Of a stretch of 26,231 bases of DNA, positions 1-7,723 are shown piece after piece. The translations under genes were made by a program, and so were the position numbers. A model generated the notes under the pieces. It saw nothing but the letters and a program-made list of their open reading frames with translations. It searched no databases and was not told the DNA's origin. Source of the DNA: an uncultured Blautia sp. Its GTDB lineage: Bacteria; Bacillota; Clostridia; Lachnospirales; Lachnospiraceae. Each line of letters begins with the position of its first letter. Within the stretch, counting starts at the first letter, position 1. The stretch covers positions 1-26,231 of the forward strand of contig NZ_CAKROJ010000033.1 in assembly GCF_934372025.1 (NCBI RefSeq). The letters run 5' to 3'.

Positions 1-62
1 GATACGAGATGGTTTTTTCCAGAATGAAGGAAAAAGAGGCAGCAGAAAATACAGAAGAATAA
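1..62 (+). CDS. 3' end of an unidentified gene (partial)
   Basis: Only the last 19 codons are inside the window. They read in frame 3 to a TAA at 60-62 and encode a charged tail ending KEKEAAENTEE. There is not enough sequence to name a family. The strong hairpin just downstream supports this being a real gene end rather than a chance open frame. Confidence 0.5.
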   Translation, partial: YEMVFSRMKEKEAAENTEE

Positions 63-69
63 ACAAAAA

Positions 70-115
70 AGGAACAGAACTTCGGATTATCTGAAGTCTG
101 TTCCTTTTCTGTTTT
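70..115. terminator. Bidirectional intrinsic terminator
   Basis: An AGGAACAGA(A)CTTC arm pairs with GAAGTCTGTTCCT with one bulged A. A T-rich run follows it and an A-run precedes it, so it can end transcription from both sides. It lies between the partial left-hand gene (plus strand) and the converging amidase gene (minus strand). Confidence 0.85.
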
Positions 116-178
116 AGAGGAAAAATTTCCGTAATGTTCCGTTAAAACAAAAATGCTGCGCGAGGATGCATCTGTATA

Positions 179-1873
179 TCAGGGCTGCTGTGTGGTCATG
201 TATTTATAAACATCGGCAGAGATTTTTGAGATGGTTTCCTGTGCACTGGAATTGTTCTGGATATTGTTTGAAAGAACACACAGTACATAGGGATGATCTT
301 TTGCAAAGATGATGGAAATGTCATTTTCTACAACACCAAGATTTCCGGGATCAGAGAGTTCGCCGGTTTTATTTGCAGTTGTTACATTATCTGGAACACC
401 GGCAGGGATTTTTGAAGTTCTGGTCTGAGCCTGTAAGAGAGCCAGCATATCAGCAGAAGCATCTGCATTTACAAGTGTTCCATTATAAATTTCAGAGAGC
501 AGACGGCAGCAGTCAGAAGCACTTGTATAATTGTCATCTGTCGGAGCTGTGGCAAGAAATTCACGACCAAGATGAGTGGAAGTGTAATTTCGCTCCTGAC
601 AGAAGGTATTTAAAACAGCAGCACCTGTCTGAAAGTCTCCACCGCCAAGTCTGCGGACAAGTTCATTTGCAGCATCGTTGTCGCTGACGGTGATCATACT
701 GTTGAGAAGTGATTTTAATGTGTTGTCATAATCAGCTGAAACAGTGGTTCCTTCATTTGGATATACCAGTTTGTCAAAAACAGCAGCCATGATAAAAGCT
801 TTGATGACACTTGCAGATTTCATGGGCTGTTCGGCATGAATTGTACTGTAATTCTGTGTATTCAGATCCATGGCTGCGATTGCCCAGCTTTCACCGTCAG
901 CTTCAAGAGGAATCGTATAGTTCTTCTCAAGTGTATCGGTCAGTTCAGTAAGATGTTCTCCGGCTGCCATGATATCAGGTTTAATGGTGTTGAAATATGC
1001 ATCGATTCCATCTGCAATACCCCTGGCCATGGTTTCATGATTAGCAGAATCGGTGATATACAGGTCATCTTTTTGATTGCTCATAAAGCCCATTTCCAGT
1101 ACAGCGACCGGAATGGTGCTCCAGTTAGTTCCGGTCAGATTGTCAGCTGAGATAACACCTTTGTTCGCAAGGCCGGTTGCATTGCAGTAACTGTCAATGA
1201 CGCAGGATGCAAGAGTGTTGCTTTTTTCAATAATATCTTTGTCCAGGTACGTATTGGAGCTGGTGGGTGCCATAGTCAGTGCACCGGCAGCGGAAGGACT
1301 GTTATCACTGTTGGCATGGATGCGAATGGTAATATCTGCATTTGCAGAGGTGGCAAATTCAGCCCGTTCTTTGTTGCTGATCGCTTTGTCGTTGTCTTCA
1401 CGTGTCATGACGACTTTGTATCCACGGGAAGCAAGTTCCTTCTGAAGAACAAGAGAGACTTCCAGATTTACCTGATATTCTGGAACTTTGGAATAATTTC
1501 CGGTGGTACCGGTAGTAGCTTTGTTTTTAGTCTGAGAAGAACCGGGAGCCATTGGCTCCTGTGCACTCATGTCTACCCAGCTGCCCTGATGCCCCGGATC
1601 AATGCAGACAGTGAACTGTCTGGTCGAAGAGGAAGGGACAGCAGTGGAATTGGGGGCTGACCAGTCCATGCCGGATGATGAATCCGAAGAACTGACAGTT
1701 CCCTCCGAACCATCAGAAAAATTATCTGTTTCATCTGAACCGGATGAAGAGGGTGCCTTGATGGTAGCCTGTCCTTTTTCACTTTCATAACCGGTATCTG
1801 AAGATGCCCGGGCAGTGCCCGGAAACAGTAAAAGCAGAGAGCCGGCAAGAAGAACAGAAAGTATTTTGCGCAT
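179..1873 (-). CDS. Secreted N-acetylmuramoyl-L-alanine amidase fused to a serine beta-lactamase-like domain
   Basis: This 564-residue protein is exported by a typical signal peptide (residues 1-23, ending TARA). A Ser/Asp/Gly-rich low-complexity linker follows (about 24-85). Residues 87-294 are an Amidase_3 domain. Its zinc ligands fit H95 (in DPGH), E132 and H186 (in RIHAN), with catalytic E260 (in LEMGF), so it should cleave the amide bond between MurNAc and the stem peptide. Residues about 315-560 are a class-A beta-lactamase/DD-peptidase-like fold with S355-x-x-K358, SDN at 397-399 and KTG at 502-504, so all three active-site motifs are intact. Whether this half hydrolyses beta-lactams, trims D-Ala or only binds peptidoglycan cannot be told from sequence. 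The start is set by AAGGAGG about 10 nt upstream of ATG. It is divergent from a secreted SH3 protein that may also act at the wall. Confidence 0.9.
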   Translation of the reverse strand: MRKILSVLLAGSLLLLFPGTARASSDTGYESEKGQATIKAPSSSGSDETDNFSDGSEGTVSSSDSSSGMDWSAPNSTAVPSSSTRQFTVCIDPGHQGSWVDMSAQEPMAPGSSQTKNKATTGTTGNYSKVPEYQVNLEVSLVLQKELASRGYKVVMTREDNDKAISNKERAEFATSANADITIRIHANSDNSPSAAGALTMAPTSSNTYLDKDIIEKSNTLASCVIDSYCNATGLANKGVISADNLTGTNWSTIPVAVLEMGFMSNQKDDLYITDSANHETMARGIADGIDAYFNTIKPDIMAAGEHLTELTDTLEKNYTIPLEADGESWAIAAMDLNTQNYSTIHAEQPMKSASVIKAFIMAAVFDKLVYPNEGTTVSADYDNTLKSLLNSMITVSDNDAANELVRRLGGGDFQTGAAVLNTFCQERNYTSTHLGREFLATAPTDDNYTSASDCCRLLSEIYNGTLVNADASADMLALLQAQTRTSKIPAGVPDNVTTANKTGELSDPGNLGVVENDISIIFAKDHPYVLCVLSNNIQNNSSAQETISKISADVYKYMTTQQP

Positions 1874-1923
1874 AAATATATAGCCTCCTTAGAAAGTTTA
1901 TTTTACAGAAAGTTGCTTTCTAT

Positions 1924-1952
1924 ATGATAAACTATAATAAAAAAAATGACAA
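1924..1952 (-). promoter_or_regulatory. Promoter of the amidase gene
   Basis: On the minus strand TTGTCA (1952-1947) and TATCAT (1929-1924) are separated by 17 nt. Each hexamer differs from consensus at one base. The predicted start of transcription leaves about 45 nt before the ATG. Confidence 0.6.
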
Positions 1953-1991
1953 GAACGGTTTAAGTGTCAGACTAATATTCAGGAGGTTACT

Positions 1992-2021
1992 GTGAACGGA
2001 ATAAACAGAGCTTCTGGATGA
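1992..2021 (+). CDS. Possible 9-codon leader peptide upstream of the SH3 gene
   Basis: A perfect AGGAGG at 1981-1986 stands 5 nt before GTG. This opens a 9-codon frame (MNGINRASG) that stops with TGA at 2019-2021. The stop overlaps an in-frame alternative ATG of the SH3 gene in an ATGA junction. This could be a regulatory leader or a translational coupler. It could equally be chance, and no known leader family is recognised. Confidence 0.25.
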   Translation: MNGINRASG

Positions 2022-2041
2022 AAGAAAAGGAGGGAAACAAT

Positions 2042-2779
2042 ATGAAGAAAAAATTTTCTGCAATGCACAAGGCTGGATTCCTGAAACGAATCCTTACACT
2101 GCTCATCGCGGTTATACTTGTTCTGCCAATGACGGTACAGACCAGCTGGGCAGCAGGTACATCCTATACAGTGACCGTTGCGGAGGGGTATCTGGCACTC
2201 CGTAATGCCAAGGCATATGATGACAGGAATGAGATTGGAAAGCTGTATACCGGGGATACTGTAGAAGTGACTGATTCGAGCGGAAGTACATACTGGTATG
2301 TATATTCTTCCAAATTAAAAAAATCCGGCTATGTAAATCGTAAATATCTGGCAAATTCTTCCAGTGAGCGTACAGTAAGTGTTAAGAGTGGATATCTGGC
2401 ACTTCGAAAAGCAAAAGCCTACAAATCTTCAAATGAAGTTGGCGAGCTTTATACCGGAGATAAGGTTCAGATCGCAGATGCAAGTGACAGTACTTACTGG
2501 CTGGTATATGCACCGGGACTTGGTAAAGGCGGATATGTCAACAAAGATTATCTGGTAAAAAATACTTCAGCATCTTCGACGATTACAAAGACTGTTAAGG
2601 TTAAGAGTGGATACCTGGCACTTCGAAATGCAAAAGCGTATGATGATTCGAATGAGATCGGACAGCTGCACACAGGCGATACTGTTGAGGTTAAGGATTC
2701 AAGTGGAGACACATACTGGTATGTATATTCTTCCAAACTTGGAAAGAGCGGCTATGTAAATAAAAATTACCTGCAGTGA
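2042..2779 (+). CDS. Secreted protein with three bacterial SH3 repeats
   Basis: The start is taken at 2042, where AAGGAGGG lies 7 nt before ATG. The in-frame ATG at 2018 has no Shine-Dalgarno of its own. Residues 1 to about 38 form a signal peptide: a basic stretch, then the hydrophobic LTLLIAVILVLPM core, then TSWAA. The rest is three SH3b repeats of about 70 residues (nt about 2164-2352, 2380-2556 and 2593-2775), each built as SGYLALR-x-AKAY-(12)-GD-x-V-(8-10)-YW-x-VY-(6)-GYVN. Such domains usually bind peptidoglycan or cell-wall peptides. No catalytic domain is attached, so it is likely a wall-binding or adaptor protein. A TATAAT at 1933-1938 is a possible -10, but its nearest -35-like element is badly spaced. 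The last codons and the stop are built into the terminator hairpin. Confidence 0.85.
   Translation: MKKKFSAMHKAGFLKRILTLLIAVILVLPMTVQTSWAAGTSYTVTVAEGYLALRNAKAYDDRNEIGKLYTGDTVEVTDSSGSTYWYVYSSKLKKSGYVNRKYLANSSSERTVSVKSGYLALRKAKAYKSSNEVGELYTGDKVQIADASDSTYWLVYAPGLGKGGYVNKDYLVKNTSASSTITKTVKVKSGYLALRNAKAYDDSNEIGQLHTGDTVEVKDSSGDTYWYVYSSKLGKSGYVNKNYLQ
2164..2775 (+). repeat. Three tandem SH3-coding repeats, about 215 nt apart
   Basis: The three SH3 units are similar at DNA level. Unit 3 shares a 29-nt block with unit 2 at its head (2381-2409 against 2600-2628, one mismatch). It shares a 27-nt identical block with unit 1 in its tail (2288-2314 against 2711-2737). This mosaic suggests duplication with later exchange between units. 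Confidence 0.75.
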
Positions 2780-2794
2780 TGCAGGTAATTTTTT
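2762..2794. terminator. Intrinsic terminator containing the SH3 stop codon
   Basis: A perfect 14-bp stem (2762-2775 with 2780-2793) carries a GTGA loop and ends in a T run. The TGA stop at 2777-2779 lies in the loop, so the terminator doubles as the last coding bases. The A-rich 5' arm may also stop the converging DUF1836 transcript. Confidence 0.9.
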
Positions 2795-2813
2795 GGACAT
2801 TAATACACCAGGT

Positions 2814-3437
2814 CTATTTTTTTTTGTTGTGTTTTCCTTCGGGTTCAGCAGATGCACGCATATCATCAATAATCTGTTCGATCAGCATCTTCTTGACATA
2901 TACATCAAAGCTTAACAGACAGATAAAAGAAAACAGTTTCAGGAAATCCCTATCTTCGTCCGGGGCATCTGCAAAGGTGTCCTGGGCGATTTCATATCGT
3001 TCCAAAAGCTCTTTCTGAAGGGCTTCAATCTGTCCTTTTTCCATACTGAATACCTCATTATAGATAGCAGTAAGATCCATTTCATCGTCGGCTTTGAAAT
3101 ATTTATCAGTCAGCGGCCCGAGCAGAGTCTGGATATCATTAATCGATAAGATACTTTTGAAATAGTAGATAAAGATCAATACCAGAAGATGCTCTTTGGA
3201 ATAGCGCTTCTTCTCAGGTGAAGGAAGCAGATTGTTTTTTGCATAATTGTTGATCATGGTTTTGGTGAGGATCTTGTCATCGGTATAGCGTTTGGAATGA
3301 GCAAGCTGAGCTTCCATAAAAGTGGTGACCTGATCCATATAAAGATCTATATTGGGAATATCCTCTGGTTTTACATAACCGATTCGGGATACACGTTCCA
3401 GAATATTTCTGATCATAGATTCTGTATTAATTGACAT
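2814..3437 (-). CDS. DUF1836 family protein (putative DNA-binding regulator)
   Basis: This 207-residue soluble protein resembles DUF1836, a Firmicute family with a MerR-like helix-turn-helix. The likely HTH is at residues about 50-95, where LTKTMINNYAKNNLLP-like helices precede a KRYSKEHL wing. The C-terminal half is helical and acidic and ends in a Lys-rich tail. The start at 3437 is preferred because AAAGGAG stands 8 nt upstream, whereas the ATG at 3458 overlaps that signal. Its promoter diverges from the pcrA promoter within the same 200-nt gap. The target is unknown. Nothing in the sequence links it functionally to pcrA beyond position. Confidence 0.75.
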   Translation of the reverse strand: MSINTESMIRNILERVSRIGYVKPEDIPNIDLYMDQVTTFMEAQLAHSKRYTDDKILTKTMINNYAKNNLLPSPEKKRYSKEHLLVLIFIYYFKSILSINDIQTLLGPLTDKYFKADDEMDLTAIYNEVFSMEKGQIEALQKELLERYEIAQDTFADAPDEDRDFLKLFSFICLLSFDVYVKKMLIEQIIDDMRASAEPEGKHNKKK

Positions 3438-3496
3438 AAATTCATCTCCTTTGCCCAAATGGGGGCGGAATGGTATTTGAAATACCTGTACGCTTT

Positions 3497-3525
3497 ATTA
3501 TATAGTTTTAAATACTACTTGTAAA
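3497..3525 (-). promoter_or_regulatory. Promoter of the DUF1836 gene
   Basis: On the minus strand TTTACA (3525-3520) is followed after 17 nt by a perfect TATAAT (3502-3497). This is a strong sigma-A-like match about 60 nt upstream of the chosen start. Confidence 0.75.
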
Positions 3526-3553
3526 TGGTTTTTATAAATGATTTTAAAATTCC

Positions 3554-3582
3554 TTTACCATGAAGTGGGTTTCATGTATAAT
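3554..3582 (+). promoter_or_regulatory. pcrA promoter with a palindrome in its spacer
   Basis: TTTACC (3554-3559) and TATAAT (3577-3582) are 17 nt apart. The inverted repeat CATGAA-N6-TTCATG (3559-3576) fills almost the whole spacer, which is an ideal place for a repressor to block RNA polymerase. The binding protein is unknown. The divergent DUF1836 protein is one candidate. Confidence 0.65.
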
Positions 3583-3643
3583 AAGCAGATAACATGAAAA
3601 CATCAGTTCGACATATATAACAGAAAGAAACAGGAGAAGTTTG

Positions 3644-5878
3644 ATGAATACAATCTATGATACATTAAATGACAGACAAAAAGAGGCTGTTTTTCATACA
3701 GAAGGTCCGCTTCTGATCCTCGCAGGAGCAGGCTCGGGAAAAACGAGAGTACTGACACACAGGATCGCATATCTGATTTCTGAAAAAGGAATCAATCCCT
3801 GGAATATTCTTGCAATCACATTTACCAATAAAGCTGCACATGAGATGAGAGAACGTGTGGATAAGATTGCCGGAAATGATGGCGGAAGTGTATGGGTATC
3901 CACTTTTCATTCTACATGTGTACGAATCCTGAGACGTCACATTGACCGTCTGGGATACGATAATAATTTTACAATTTATGATGCGGATGATCAGAAGACA
4001 CTGATCAAAGAAATATGCCGCAAGATGAACATTGATACCAAGAAAGTAAAAGAACGCGCACTTCTGGCACAGATTTCTCATGCAAAGGATGAACTTATGA
4101 ATCCGGATGAGATGGAAATGAATGCAGGAGCAGATTTTAATCAAAAAAGAACAGCGCAGGTTTATCGCGAATATCAGGCAGCACTTCGCAGAAACAATGC
4201 GCTGGATTTTGATGATCTGATCTGCAAAACAGTCGAGTTGTTTCAGAATTGTGGTGATGTGCTGCAGTCCTATCAGGAACGTTTTCGCTATATTATGGTG
4301 GATGAATATCAGGATACGAATACGGCACAGTTCAAATTTGTGAGCCTTCTGGCATCAAGATACGAGAATCTCTGTGTGGTCGGTGATGATGATCAGTCTA
4401 TTTATAAATTCCGTGGTGCCAATATTGGTAATATTCTTGGATTTGAAAGAGTATTTCCGAATGCGAAAGTCATTCGTCTGGAGCAGAATTACCGTTCAAC
4501 ACAGAATATTCTGAACGCGGCAAATGGTGTGATCTCCAATAATACTGAGCGAAAAGAAAAAACTCTCTGGACAGAGAATCCAGAGGGAGAAAAGATCCAT
4601 TTCAGACAGTTTATGAATGGATATGAAGAGGCTGAATTTGTAATTGGAGACATCGAAAAACGTCACAGAGAGGGAACAGCAGAGTACCATAACTGTGCTG
4701 TGCTATATCGAACCAATGCACAGTCCCGCCTTTTTGAAGAGAAATGTCTGCTTGCAAATATTCCATATAAGATTGTGGGCGGAGTAAACTTTTATGCACG
4801 AAAAGAAATCAAGGATCTTCTGTGCTATCTGAAAACAATAGATAATGCGGCAGATGATCTTGCAGTGAGACGAATCCTGAATGTTCCGAAACGTGGAATC
4901 GGGGCAACAACGGTGGGCAGGATCCAGGACTATGCAGATATGATGAACATCAGCTTTTATGATGCACTTCGTGTGGCAGAAGAGGTACCGGCGATTGGGC
5001 GCAGTCTGTCAAAAGTAGATGGATTTGTTACATTTATTCAGTCACTGAAAAGTAAGGCACAGGCTTACTCAGTTTCAGAATTGTTGGAAGAGGTCATAGA
5101 TCTGACCGGATATGTGGATGAACTGAGAGCAGAAGATACAGAGGAATCCAGAGCCAGAATTGAGAATATCGATGAGCTGATCTCCAAGACAGTCTCTTAT
5201 GAAGAAACTATGAAAGCAGAGAACAGGGAGGCAACCTTGTCAGGATTTCTGGAAGAGATCGCACTGATCGCAGATATTGATTCCGTAGATGAAAATCAGG
5301 ATTATGTGGTGTTGATGACACTTCACAGTGCCAAGGGACTGGAATTTCCATATGTTTACCTTGCAGGAATGGAAGATGGAATGTTTCCGAGCAGTATGTG
5401 TATTTTTTCTGCTGATCAGTCAGATATGGAAGAAGAACGTCGACTTTGTTATGTGGGAATAACCAGGGCAATGAAAGAACTGACAATGACAAGTGCTCAG
5501 CAGCGTATGGTACGTGGCGAAATACAATATAACCGTGTTTCCAGATTTATACGGGAGATACCGAGAGAACTGGTGGATCTTGGACATACTGTGCAGGAGC
5601 ATAAGCCTAAAGTTCCGGAAACAAAATCTCCATTGAACAGTTATCTTCAGATGAAGAAAAATTTCCATACACAGGCATTTCAGCCGCAGAATTTCAAAGT
5701 CACAAAAGCAGACTCACTGGATTACAGTGTAGGAGATACCGTTCGGCACATTAAATTTGGCGTTGGAATTGTAAAGAATATTGTAGAAGGCGGCAGAGAT
5801 TATGAGGTAACAGTGGATTTTGACAAGGTTGGCGTCAAAAAGATGTTTGCTGCCTTTGCGAAGCTGAAGAAAATCTAA
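3644..5878 (+). CDS. pcrA: ATP-dependent DNA helicase PcrA (UvrD/Rep superfamily 1A)
   Basis: This 744-residue 3'-5' helicase acts in nucleotide excision repair, removal of RecA filaments and resolution of transcription-replication conflicts. The superfamily 1 motifs are complete and in order. They are the Q motif (LNDRQ, residues 8-12), Walker A (AGAGSGKT, 27-34), motif II VDEYQDT (from residue 219), motif III GDDDQSIYKFRG, motif IV NYRST, motif V TLHSAKGLEF and motif VI YVGITRA. The C-terminus carries the Tudor-like module that contacts RNA polymerase in PcrA (about 690-744, with GDTVRHIKFGVGIV). Length is normal for the family. ATG at 3644 is chosen, with AGGAG 7 nt upstream; a TTG one codon earlier is less likely. 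It appears monocistronic, because a separate promoter begins about 40 nt after its stop. Confidence 0.97.
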   Translation: MNTIYDTLNDRQKEAVFHTEGPLLILAGAGSGKTRVLTHRIAYLISEKGINPWNILAITFTNKAAHEMRERVDKIAGNDGGSVWVSTFHSTCVRILRRHIDRLGYDNNFTIYDADDQKTLIKEICRKMNIDTKKVKERALLAQISHAKDELMNPDEMEMNAGADFNQKRTAQVYREYQAALRRNNALDFDDLICKTVELFQNCGDVLQSYQERFRYIMVDEYQDTNTAQFKFVSLLASRYENLCVVGDDDQSIYKFRGANIGNILGFERVFPNAKVIRLEQNYRSTQNILNAANGVISNNTERKEKTLWTENPEGEKIHFRQFMNGYEEAEFVIGDIEKRHREGTAEYHNCAVLYRTNAQSRLFEEKCLLANIPYKIVGGVNFYARKEIKDLLCYLKTIDNAADDLAVRRILNVPKRGIGATTVGRIQDYADMMNISFYDALRVAEEVPAIGRSLSKVDGFVTFIQSLKSKAQAYSVSELLEEVIDLTGYVDELRAEDTEESRARIENIDELISKTVSYEETMKAENREATLSGFLEEIALIADIDSVDENQDYVVLMTLHSAKGLEFPYVYLAGMEDGMFPSSMCIFSADQSDMEEERRLCYVGITRAMKELTMTSAQQRMVRGEIQYNRVSRFIREIPRELVDLGHTVQEHKPKVPETKSPLNSYLQMKKNFHTQAFQPQNFKVTKADSLDYSVGDTVRHIKFGVGIVKNIVEGGRDYEVTVDFDKVGVKKMFAAFAKLKKI

Positions 5879-5883
5879 CTTTT

Positions 5884-5945
5884 TTCTTAAGAATTCTTAA
5901 TGTTTTTGTACTTTGGTTGCTTCGCTTTATAAGTAATGCTATACT
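5884..5945 (+). promoter_or_regulatory. Promoter and candidate regulator site of the phospholipid operon
   Basis: TTGCTT (5917-5922) and TATACT (5940-5945) are 17 nt apart, and TG at 5937-5938 makes an extended -10. Upstream, TTCTTAA occurs twice with 10-bp periodicity (5884-5890 and 5894-5900). Together these form the perfect palindrome TTAAGAATTCTTAA (5887-5900). Direct half-sites one helical turn apart upstream of a -35 are typical of OmpR/PhoB-family activators, but this could also be a simple palindromic operator. Confidence 0.65.
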
Positions 5946-5976
5946 GTTTACCAGAGAAAAACGAAGGGAGTATAGA

Positions 5977-6669
5977 ATGAAAAGAATCTTAAAGACTGTC
6001 ACCAGAATACTTCCGGCATATGGGATTTTTCCGCTTGTTTTTTCTTTTGTATTTAATTGTCTCGTTTATTCCGGTTCCAGAATGATAGCAGGAAAATGGT
6101 ATCATCACAACATAGAAACGGCTGTGGATAAGGCAATTCCTTTTGTTCCACAGTTTCTTCTGATCTATTTTGGCTGTTATCTGTTCTGGGCTGTCAATTA
6201 CATTCTGATTGCAAGGCAGGATCGACACAGTGTGTATAAGTTTTTTACAGGAGATTTTTTATCAAGATGTATCTGCCTTGGTTTCTTTCTTTTGTATCCA
6301 ACAACGAATACGCGACCAGTGATCACAGATGGTGGATTATGGAATCAGCTTACTTTGTGGCTGTATTCGGTTGATGCGGCAGATAATCTGTTTCCGTCAA
6401 TCCATTGTCTTGTCAGCTGGTTCTGTTATCTTGGTATCCGCGGCAGGAAAGAGATTCCGGTATGGTATCAGAGAGCATCTATGGTGTTTTCAGTGTTGGT
6501 GTTTGTCGCTACACTGGTGACAAAGCAGCATGTGATCGCAGATGTGTTTGGAGGAATTCTTCTTGCAGAGGGGTGTTTCTTTATTGGCAGAAAAACTAAT
6601 CTGTATAAGATATATGAAAGATTGGGGCTTTGGATTGAGAAGAAAATTTTAAGAGCAGCAGAAGGGTGA
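5977..6669 (+). CDS. PAP2-family membrane phosphatase
   Basis: This 230-residue protein has about six membrane segments. PAP2-type motifs are visible: PSIH at residues 140-143 and, after a spacer, KQHVIAD with H185 and D189. These supply the phosphate-binding and nucleophilic histidines of this superfamily. It should remove phosphate from a lipid or polyprenyl substrate in the membrane. The first gene of a PS/PE operon could be a phosphatidate or phosphatidylglycerophosphate phosphatase, but the substrate is not readable from sequence. The start at 5977 has AAGGGAG 6 nt upstream. An in-frame start at 5917 is excluded because it overlaps the -35 of the operon promoter. The next gene begins 7 nt after its stop. 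Confidence 0.85.
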   Translation: MKRILKTVTRILPAYGIFPLVFSFVFNCLVYSGSRMIAGKWYHHNIETAVDKAIPFVPQFLLIYFGCYLFWAVNYILIARQDRHSVYKFFTGDFLSRCICLGFFLLYPTTNTRPVITDGGLWNQLTLWLYSVDAADNLFPSIHCLVSWFCYLGIRGRKEIPVWYQRASMVFSVLVFVATLVTKQHVIADVFGGILLAEGCFFIGRKTNLYKIYERLGLWIEKKILRAAEG

Positions 6670-6676
6670 ACTGCCT

Positions 6677-7723
6677 ATGAAAAAAAATAAAAAAATAGTC
6701 TTTAATGGGGTATTTCTGGTCGTTGTATTTGCATTTACGATCTATGGAGTATTTCATGGAGAAGATCTTGGCGCCATGATGGATGCCATACGGGATGCAG
6801 ATATGCGCTGGCTTATACCGGGACTTGCATTGGTAGCCTTTTTTATATGGGGAGAATCCATCATTATCTGGTATATGATGCGCTCATATGGAATAAAACT
6901 CAAAAAGAAAACCTGTTTTCTTTTTTCGTCAGTAGGATTCTTTTTCAGCTGTATCACACCGTCGGCGAGCGGAGGACAGCCGATGCAGGCCTATTATATG
7001 AAGAAGAAAAATATTTCAATTCCGGTATCAGCAGTTATTCTGATGATCATTACGATCACTTACAAATTTGTACTGGTTGCAATTGGTGTCGGAATTGCTC
7101 TGTTCGGCAGGGGATTTCTGCATCAGTATCTGGAGGATATTCTTCCGGTCTTTTATCTTGGACTTGGACTGAATATTTTTTGTGTGACATTTATGACAAT
7201 TCTGGTATTTCATCCGTTGCTTGCAAGAACATTTCTGGTAAAGGGACTTGGGATTCTGGAGCATTTCCGTATTTTCAGACATAAGAGTGAAAGACTGAAA
7301 AAACTGGAAGATTCCATGGATACATACAGAGATACTGCAAATTACCTGAAAACACATCCAAGGGTAATCGTTAATGTGATTGCGATCACGTTTGTGCAGA
7401 GAATGGCTATGTTTGCAGTAACATGGTTTGTATACAGATCATTTTCATTGTCGGAAAAAGGTTTCTGGACGATATTATTTCTTCAGGCAGTTATTTCTGT
7501 TTCCGTAGATATGCTTCCGCTTCCTGGCGGGATGGGAATCAGTGAAACCTTGTTTCTGACTATTTTTGAGCCGGTGTTTGGTGCATTGCTTCTGCCGGGA
7601 ATGGTTCTCAGCAGAGGACTTGGATATTATGGGGAACTTTTGATCAGTGCACTTTTTACGGTTGTGGCACAGCTTACAATCGGACAGGAGCATGGTAAGC
7701 AAAATGAGGGGAGTTACAAATGA
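6677..7723 (+). CDS. Flippase-like integral membrane protein (UPF0104 / LPG_synthase_TM)
   Basis: This 348-residue protein has about eight hydrophobic segments. It resembles the UPF0104/YbhN transmembrane family, which includes the lipid-flipping half of MprF. Typical landmarks are the ITPSASGGQPMQAYYM segment near residues 93-108 and the LPLPGGMGISE segment near 278-288. It lacks the cytosolic aminoacyl-transferase domain of full MprF, so it should move or present lipids rather than lysylate them. It sits between the PAP2 phosphatase and pssA, and its TGA overlaps the pssA ATG, so co-translation is expected. A role in distributing the PS or PE made by the next two genes is inference. Confidence 0.85.
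   Translation: MKKNKKIVFNGVFLVVVFAFTIYGVFHGEDLGAMMDAIRDADMRWLIPGLALVAFFIWGESIIIWYMMRSYGIKLKKKTCFLFSSVGFFFSCITPSASGGQPMQAYYMKKKNISIPVSAVILMIITITYKFVLVAIGVGIALFGRGFLHQYLEDILPVFYLGLGLNIFCVTFMTILVFHPLLARTFLVKGLGILEHFRIFRHKSERLKKLEDSMDTYRDTANYLKTHPRVIVNVIAITFVQRMAMFAVTWFVYRSFSLSEKGFWTILFLQAVISVSVDMLPLPGGMGISETLFLTIFEPVFGALLLPGMVLSRGLGYYGELLISALFTVVAQLTIGQEHGKQNEGSYK

Noticed and set aside
373..1790. Several plus-strand open frames of 60-115 codons opposite the amidase gene
   Set aside because: They lack ribosome binding sites and family features, and they lie wholly antisense to a convincing two-domain gene.
3665..4144. Minus-strand open frame of 159 codons inside pcrA
   Set aside because: It is a shadow of the helicase reading frame, rich in Cys, His and Ile and without any recognisable motif.
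5881..5912. TTAAGAATTCTTAA followed by TGTTTTTG as a pcrA terminator
   Set aside because: The stem would be only about 5 A-T-rich pairs with a 4-nt loop, too weak to call. A regulator site fits better.
5917..5976. Longer N-terminus for the PAP2 protein starting at 5917
   Set aside because: It would begin on the -35 of the operon promoter, upstream of the expected transcript start. The ATG at 5977 has a proper ribosome binding site.
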